Shown: one piece after another, positions 9,101-12,205 of the stretch | Numbering within the stretch: the first letter of the stretch is position 1 | How the letters are laid out: each line of letters begins with the position of its first letter | Assembly (NCBI GenBank): GCA_022567855.1 | Contig: JADFGE010000044.1 | Location: 1 to 12,205, forward strand | Length of the DNA stretch: 12,205 nucleotides | Direction: 5' to 3' | DNA from: Planctomycetota bacterium | GTDB taxonomy: Bacteria; Planctomycetota; Phycisphaerae; Phycisphaerales; SM1A02 | The notes under the pieces: generated by a model | Databases searched by the model: none | Told to the model about the DNA's origin: nothing | The model's input: the letters and a program-made list of their open reading frames with translations, nothing else | Translations under genes and position numbers: made by a program

Positions 9101-10419
9101 AAGACTTGCAGTTACTCGAAGACCTCGGGAGAGAACATGAGCCGCTGCAGGCCACGCTGGGACTGCTTGTCCAAGCGAAGGACGATCGAGGCGCGATAGC
9201 ACCGACTGCTAGCGATCTGGCTGATGCCCAGCAACTTGTGCACGATCATCCTTCGTTCTTGCCCGCGTGGCAACTGAGTGTCATGCTGCACGTGCAGTCG
9301 GGCCGTGTCGACGAGGCGGTAGGGTTAGCGAATAGAGCCGCCGCCCGCCTGCCCAATAACCCGGCGCCCGCCGAATGGGCTGCGCGCATGCTCTTTGATG
9401 CAGGCCGTCTCGACGAATCTGTTGCTAAAGCCCAGACCTGGCGGCGACGTTCGCTCGGAAGGGTCATCGGGCCCGACGTCTTCATTGCATTAGTACACCT
9501 TGAGTTGGGGAGTCCTGCCTCTGCGATCAAACAACTTGCGCCCCACGTCGACCGCATTTGGGATGAACGTGCGCGCTTCCCCGATCGGGCAATGCTCTGG
9601 CTGCGGGCATTGTTGCTTGACGGGCAGATCGATCGCGCTGCGTTGATGATTCAGCAGTTGGCGTCCGAGGCTCAGCGATGGCACAATCCGCTGATGGCGC
9701 TGACCCTAGTGCTCGAGAACAACTTGCGCTACGAGCTTTTGGAGTTGATCGAACCGGTCCTCACCGAAACGCCTGAGGGTGCCGTGATGTTGGGTAAGGC
9801 GTGGGCAGACCTGGGTCGACGCGCCGATGATCCGAGTTACTACGAGCGGGCTGACAATCTTGCCGATGCGGCTGAGTATCGAGGAGCGCCGGTTGTCGAG
9901 CTGCACCTGCTGCGTGCGACGATCGCATTCTACCGCGGTGATCTTTCCGCAACGGAATTTCATTACGGCAAGGTGCTGGAACGTGAACCAAGGCATCTGG
10001 TCGCACTCAATAATCTTGCCTTCGCACTTATCCAACTAGGCGGGAGATACAACAAGGCCGCAGCGCTCGCCTTACGCGCAATCAAGATTGACCCAGGGAA
10101 CCCGGGGGTGCTGGATACGTACGCACGGGCGCTAATCGGCTTGGACCGGTTGGATGAGGCGGAGCGCAATGCACGGCGGGCGGTCTCGGCGCGGCCCGAC
10201 GATCCCGACTTTCGTCTCACTCTGGTACGGTGCCTCATCGGCCAGTCTCGCTTCGATGACGCAAAGGCCGAGTTGGCAGTCGCTCGGCGCGCGGCGGCTG
10301 AAGGGCCCGGCCCAGACGAGGCTGTGGCGGTGCGGATCGAGCAACTTGAGCAGCGCCTCGACCGAGCGCGACCGGTTGTTGAACAAAGAGCGACAACGAT
10401 CGGATTGAGCGGACGATGA
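6139..10419 (+). CDS. Large membrane-anchored TPR-repeat protein of an EPS/exosortase locus (PrsT-like role)
   Basis: A 1426-residue protein whose start (ATG 6139) shares one base with the transferase stop. It begins with a basic stretch (RFSRRSKRR) and one hydrophobic segment (about 11-28), which looks like an uncleaved signal anchor. Cys23 sits in this segment, but the preceding residues (VGV) do not make a good lipobox, unlike the PrsT lipoproteins of PEP-CTERM loci. The rest is almost all helical tetratricopeptide repeats. Clear examples are near residues 47-85, 370-424 (WLDALASYERALALEPND and the following unit), 905-975 (GDLDEAGRLFQRAVEISP) and 1279-1387 (HLVALNNLAFALIQLGG through RFDDAKAELAVARR). 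No enzymatic domain was recognised. TPR superhelices bind partner proteins, so a periplasmic scaffold for polymerisation, export or sorting is the natural inference. It is the last gene of the operon, 62 nt before the terminator. Confidence 0.88.
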   Translation: MRFSRRSKRRALVLAVVIGVGVCGIWGWRLIRNAQIERLVNDARIQGMEAYGEGDYETALGRLSYYLTYRKRDVEILLAFAHARSKVPSVNNGHLREAVQRYHVVLRMHSENREALEHLLVLYRRLGHRVEGSDVADRIIALEPDHIDAWSMKAAAAFQQGRFNQTADIARKLCELEPRKIGWRLLYVKCLQRQDVDERAVLDVCDEWIAEDERDGRFRLLKVEVLAEYGHLQQAKEELVEAVKLGADSQEVLEAMVEMLELMGLRKLAEELLAEERSRFPNEPWVFETAIRRLWQALQIEDALEVLAQAEETFGANQINLLRWRALLHTVWGERDEANKALEKLSSLAEASPSVDRDASRGWVEAIRASQYVSESNWLDALASYERALALEPNDAVLQYLLAEAYQGVGEHDLALSILERAERLDRYWMATQLAQAESFLALGRHADALEALRKVIRRAPNAGLRAYLLLAKAWLALDIAPDQVGLADAGSEQALDVLKLLLALDEQYPLHAEIVSLLAEVYLRRGDSENAIALIERALRDEQTDVRTLIRLAEISQRWNLSYEQRLLARSEGRSGLTLALAGRQARILMRLGRADEAYALVDRTFATVSDQSHTAVQAQLIRTQLMLIEGDEKAIAGIAQLLAYEPNSLAAAEFALGQEEAWKDATLIRAAIDTLRRTVGDHSPRVLLAEATYRYRFQRDDPASIAHATGLVLDVLQRTPDSKHALTLMASLLVVGENPRPERAIQHLKRAIRLHPSDVTLYPRLISLLQQVGDLGEAGQYLRRLASRPYRDPAIRRAELQLLLAQVDLAPGDLETCIARISQLVDETSDESEQLALASLYLRVGRYDDAEQIYARLLASPERNEIAVRRAADFYAQTGRFHKGLALLQALEIDGDPASKLLLLGLFHQDHGDLDEAGRLFQRAVEISPASTEAWNRLAVHSLAIGRPEDALQAALRGLHVDSKNEALLTTLAIASISTNGTTREEDLQLLEDLGREHEPLQATLGLLVQAKDDRGAIAPTASDLADAQQLVHDHPSFLPAWQLSVMLHVQSGRVDEAVGLANRAAARLPNNPAPAEWAARMLFDAGRLDESVAKAQTWRRRSLGRVIGPDVFIALVHLELGSPASAIKQLAPHVDRIWDERARFPDRAMLWLRALLLDGQIDRAALMIQQLASEAQRWHNPLMALTLVLENNLRYELLELIEPVLTETPEGAVMLGKAWADLGRRADDPSYYERADNLADAAEYRGAPVVELHLLRATIAFYRGDLSATEFHYGKVLEREPRHLVALNNLAFALIQLGGRYNKAAALALRAIKIDPGNPGVLDTYARALIGLDRLDEAERNARRAVSARPDDPDFRLTLVRCLIGQSRFDDAKAELAVARRAAAEGPGPDEAVAVRIEQLEQRLDRARPVVEQRATTIGLSGR

Positions 10420-10481
10420 GCACGCGGCGACTCAAACATCCTCCCTGATTCTCCAGCGCGCCGAACTTCTTCGTAGCAGTA

Positions 10482-10515
10482 GGGCCGATCCTCGTGATCG
10501 GCCCTTTCTGTTTTT
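10482..10515 (+). terminator. Rho-independent terminator of the EPS operon
   Basis: A perfect 9-bp stem, GGGCCGATC (10482-10490) pairing with GATCGGCCC (10496-10504), encloses a 5-nt loop and is followed by the T-rich tract TTTCTGTTTTT (10505-10515). It works only for + strand transcription, because the opposite side has no T tract. It begins 62 nt after the TPR gene stop. Confidence 0.9.
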
Positions 10516-10543
10516 GCGTGTTCAACGGTGCGCGTAGCTGGCC

Positions 10544-10842
10544 TTAGGAGGCCATACGTCGGCGGAATAACACCACGCCGATCAAGCCTGCCAGCGCTAG
10601 AGCAAGTGGGGTGGTAGGGGCATAATCAACGGCAGTGCTATGTGCAAGTCGACGCCTTCGAGCAACTCCGGCGGCCCGTCGCATAGTCAGAGAAGTCGAC
10701 GATCTGAATCGATCCGAGCCGCTCTGTAGACCAGATCGAGAGTTTGCCTTCATTCGCGGCCTGTAGATTGGTCGTGGCGAAGCCGTGCGGTGTTTCGCTG
10801 CTTAGCCCGATGCTGTCGATTGGACGCGCGAAATGGTCGCTA
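10544..10842 (-). pseudogene. Frameshifted remnant of a CTERM-anchored surface protein
   Basis: No intact gene fits this stretch, but two minus-strand segments look coding. From 10842 down to about 10680 one frame reads smoothly (IDSIGLSSETPHGFATTN, then LQAANEGKLSIWSTERLGSI and VDFSDYATG) and then runs to a stop at 10638-10640. In a different frame, from about 10627 to the TAA at 10544-10546, the sequence reads DYAPTTP, then LALALAGLIGVVLF, then RRRMAS. That is a short Pro/Thr motif, a hydrophobic helix and an Arg cluster at the extreme C-terminus: the three-part design of exosortase sorting signals (PEP-CTERM and variants). One or two frameshifts around 10630-10680 would join the two pieces; a third frame gives PPELLEGVDLHIALP between them. 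No signal peptide or N-terminal part remains, because the lipoprotein gene begins immediately upstream. Alternatives are chance reading or a sequencing error in a small gene. Confidence 0.45.
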
Positions 10843-11376
10843 TCACTCGTCGGTGGGTACGTACGTGATCGTCTGATGGACCTGCGGCACATCGGGAGCC
10901 ATCCCCGCCACCACGTATCGCGTCTCCCGTTCCAGGATCCAAGTGTAGTACTCGCCCTCGGGTGCGGCCGCGGGCTCCTCGGATCCTAGCAGGAGCTTGA
11001 GCGGTACAAGCGCTGTGTCGAGCGCCAAGTCGGCGACCGCCCCGATGACTCCGCCCAAGCCGGCAGCCGCAAAGAATCGTTGACCGAGCCGGTAGCGCTT
11101 CCCCGCCTCGGCTACGAATTCCAGCCGCTTGGTCTCTTTGAAGTCATTGGGATAGACAAACACCCACTCGATCACATGAGACCCGGGCAGAAGCTCGATC
11201 CGACTCACGTTCTTCGTCATCACCGGTTCCCCGTCCACGGTCATGCTGGTCCACGGCACGAAGAGTACGGCAACTTCCGCGCGCGGCCGTGCGTTCCCCG
11301 GATATGCCTGATATACCGCGCACCCGAGAAGAAGAGTTGTTGTGAGCAAAAGCGCCGTCGCGATGGTTCGTTTCAT
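10843..11376 (-). CDS. Small lipoprotein with PEGA-like beta domain
   Basis: A 177-residue protein with a textbook lipoprotein signal: basic MKRT, a hydrophobic stretch and lipobox LLLGC with Cys19 as the lipidation site. The mature part starts with a beta-rich domain (about 34-100) containing AVLFVPW, MTVDGEPV, IELLPGSHVIEW and EAGKRYRLGQRF, a pattern seen in PEGA-like and DUF2846-type lipoproteins, where an ornament-like beta domain displays a VDG turn and an LPG-H strand. A hydrophobic Gly/Ala-rich segment follows (AAAGLGGVIGAVADLAL), which may be an amphipathic or membrane-associated helix, then a closing strand pair (YYTWILERETRYVVAG). The start ATG at 11376 overlaps the upstream metallopeptidase-like stop in ATGA, and a strong ribosome-binding site precedes it. 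The function is unknown; an envelope location is well supported. Confidence 0.82.
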   Translation of the reverse strand: MKRTIATALLLTTTLLLGCAVYQAYPGNARPRAEVAVLFVPWTSMTVDGEPVMTKNVSRIELLPGSHVIEWVFVYPNDFKETKRLEFVAEAGKRYRLGQRFFAAAGLGGVIGAVADLALDTALVPLKLLLGSEEPAAAPEGEYYTWILERETRYVVAGMAPDVPQVHQTITYVPTDE

Positions 11377-12205
11377 TTCCGATTCTCCTTGCCCCGCGTG
11401 CTCGTGTTTCGCCGTCGTTCATCCCTGAGCCACTCTTGCTCGAGCCGATCTACGTCTCCGAAGGCCTGCTCGAGTAGATCCAAATGTCGTTGAGCAGTCG
11501 GGCGTCCCGGCGGCTCAGCGAGCAGAAGCATAAGATAATCGCGCAATTGACTGCGGCGCTTTCGGGCCAACCACGACACCAACGCATAGCTCTGGTTGTA
11601 TGCGGTGAAGCTCGTCTGCTGGCTGGTGTCGGGCAGGGCGTCGAGTTGCGCGAGCGATCGTAATGACATCAGGTCTTCGCGCTCCAGGAGCGTGCGGAAA
11701 TGGCGTTGGCGTGGCTCGAAATCGTGCTCCGGGCCGAACGCACGATTTGTCGAGCCGGCTTCGAAGGCTGTCGCCAAACCTTCGCAGATCCACAATGGAT
11801 ATTGCAAATGTACGTTCATAACGCCGGTGTGGTAATGCAGCTGGTGCACCACTTCGTGAATCGTCGTGGCTACCGTTCGCTCTTCGGTGAATTCATCCGC
11901 ATCCTGTTCTGATGTGCCGTCGAAAAGCACGATACGATCGTTCCGTTGCGAGTAATAGCCTAGGTTCCACGAATGAAGCTTCAGGTGATCGTGCTCGGCG
12001 GCGAAGGCGTTGAATTCCTTGCGGTTTCGAAAGAGCACGCACACCAACTTGTGCCTGAGAGGAAGCGGGCGTAACCCCAGCCGCTTTGTGTGCCGGTAGA
12101 ACTCATCACACGTGCGCTCCAGGCGCTTGGCTTGGGTTCGAGTCCACCGAGCATTCGCATTGGAAAGAATGATGTATCGCGCGGTTTCGTGGGCTCGGAA
12201 GCCTT
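11373..12205 (-). CDS. DUF1570-type putative zinc metallopeptidase (5' end missing)
   Basis: The frame is open from the stop at 11373 to the right edge, giving about 277 residues. A TTG at 12047 could be read as a start, but the sequence upstream of it continues the family pattern (ARYIILSNANARWTRTQAKR, then LPLRHKLVCVLFRNRKEF), so the gene begins outside the window. The core has the zinc-site motif HEVVH at 11844-11858 (HExxH), followed about 25 residues later by WICEGLATAFEAG, whose Glu is the likely third ligand or support residue, as in gluzincin-like DUF1570 proteins that are abundant in Planctomycetota. A C-terminal helical part follows (YALVSWLARKRRSQLRDYL, and later LLEQAFGDVDRLEQEWL) and ends in a basic tail. 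Proteolytic activity and substrate are not demonstrated for the family. Its stop overlaps the lipoprotein start by 4 nt, so the two are probably one operon. No signal peptide can be judged, since the N-terminus is missing. Confidence 0.85.
   Translation of the reverse strand, partial: GFRAHETARYIILSNANARWTRTQAKRLERTCDEFYRHTKRLGLRPLPLRHKLVCVLFRNRKEFNAFAAEHDHLKLHSWNLGYYSQRNDRIVLFDGTSEQDADEFTEERTVATTIHEVVHQLHYHTGVMNVHLQYPLWICEGLATAFEAGSTNRAFGPEHDFEPRQRHFRTLLEREDLMSLRSLAQLDALPDTSQQTSFTAYNQSYALVSWLARKRRSQLRDYLMLLLAEPPGRPTAQRHLDLLEQAFGDVDRLEQEWLRDERRRNTSTRGKENRK
11385..11390 (-). promoter_or_regulatory. Ribosome-binding site of the lipoprotein gene
   Basis: On the minus strand AAGGAG lies 8 nt before ATG 11376, inside the 3' end of the upstream gene. 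This is an ideal Shine-Dalgarno placement. It fixes the lipoprotein start and suggests the gene is translated on its own initiation as well as by coupling. Confidence 0.75.

Noticed and set aside
10539..10554. Small palindrome TGGCCT/AGGCCA at the end of the CTERM remnant
   Set aside because: The stem is only 6 bp and no T tract follows on either strand, so it does not qualify as a terminator.

Overview
The window looks like accessory chromosome of a high-GC bacterium, most likely a member of the Planctomycetota. The clues are a DUF1570-type HExxH protein, a family found mainly in planctomycetes; an exosortase next to an exopolysaccharide (EPS) assembly operon; and large TPR proteins in that setting. 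This placement is an inference from gene content. No rRNA, tRNA, CRISPR array, insertion sequence or phage gene is visible.

Left part (1-10419, + strand): one tightly packed operon of six genes, running in from beyond the left edge. The order is: the 3' end of a sugar-nucleotidyltransferase-like protein with a hexapeptide (left-handed beta-helix) tail; an exosortase; an EpsI-type exosortase-associated protein; a Wzz-type chain-length regulator fused to a BY-kinase ATPase domain; a polyprenyl-phosphate hexose-1-phosphate transferase with an unusual soluble N-terminal half; and a 1426-residue membrane-anchored TPR protein. Three junctions overlap (4, 8 and 1 nt) and two gaps are short (55 and 29 nt). 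The operon ends at a strong intrinsic terminator at 10482-10515. Together the genes describe a surface-glycan and protein-sorting locus: the transferase starts a lipid-linked glycan, the Wzz/BY-kinase protein controls its polymerisation and export, the exosortase/EpsI pair processes CTERM-tagged surface proteins, and the TPR protein probably scaffolds the machinery.

Middle (10420-10842): the terminator, then on the minus strand a short frameshifted remnant whose end has the three-part shape of an exosortase (PEP-CTERM-like) sorting signal: a Pro/Thr motif, a hydrophobic helix and an Arg cluster. It is the only substrate-like sequence for the exosortase in the window.

Right part (10843-12205, - strand): two genes converging on the operon and overlapping by 4 nt. 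They are a DUF1570-type putative zinc metallopeptidase, cut by the right edge at its 5' end, and a small lipoprotein with a PEGA-like beta domain.

The most interesting points are the decayed CTERM remnant beside its presumed sortase, the nucleotidyltransferase-like protein that has apparently lost its metal-binding aspartate, the hybrid N-terminus of the sugar transferase, and a BY-kinase without a tyrosine tail.
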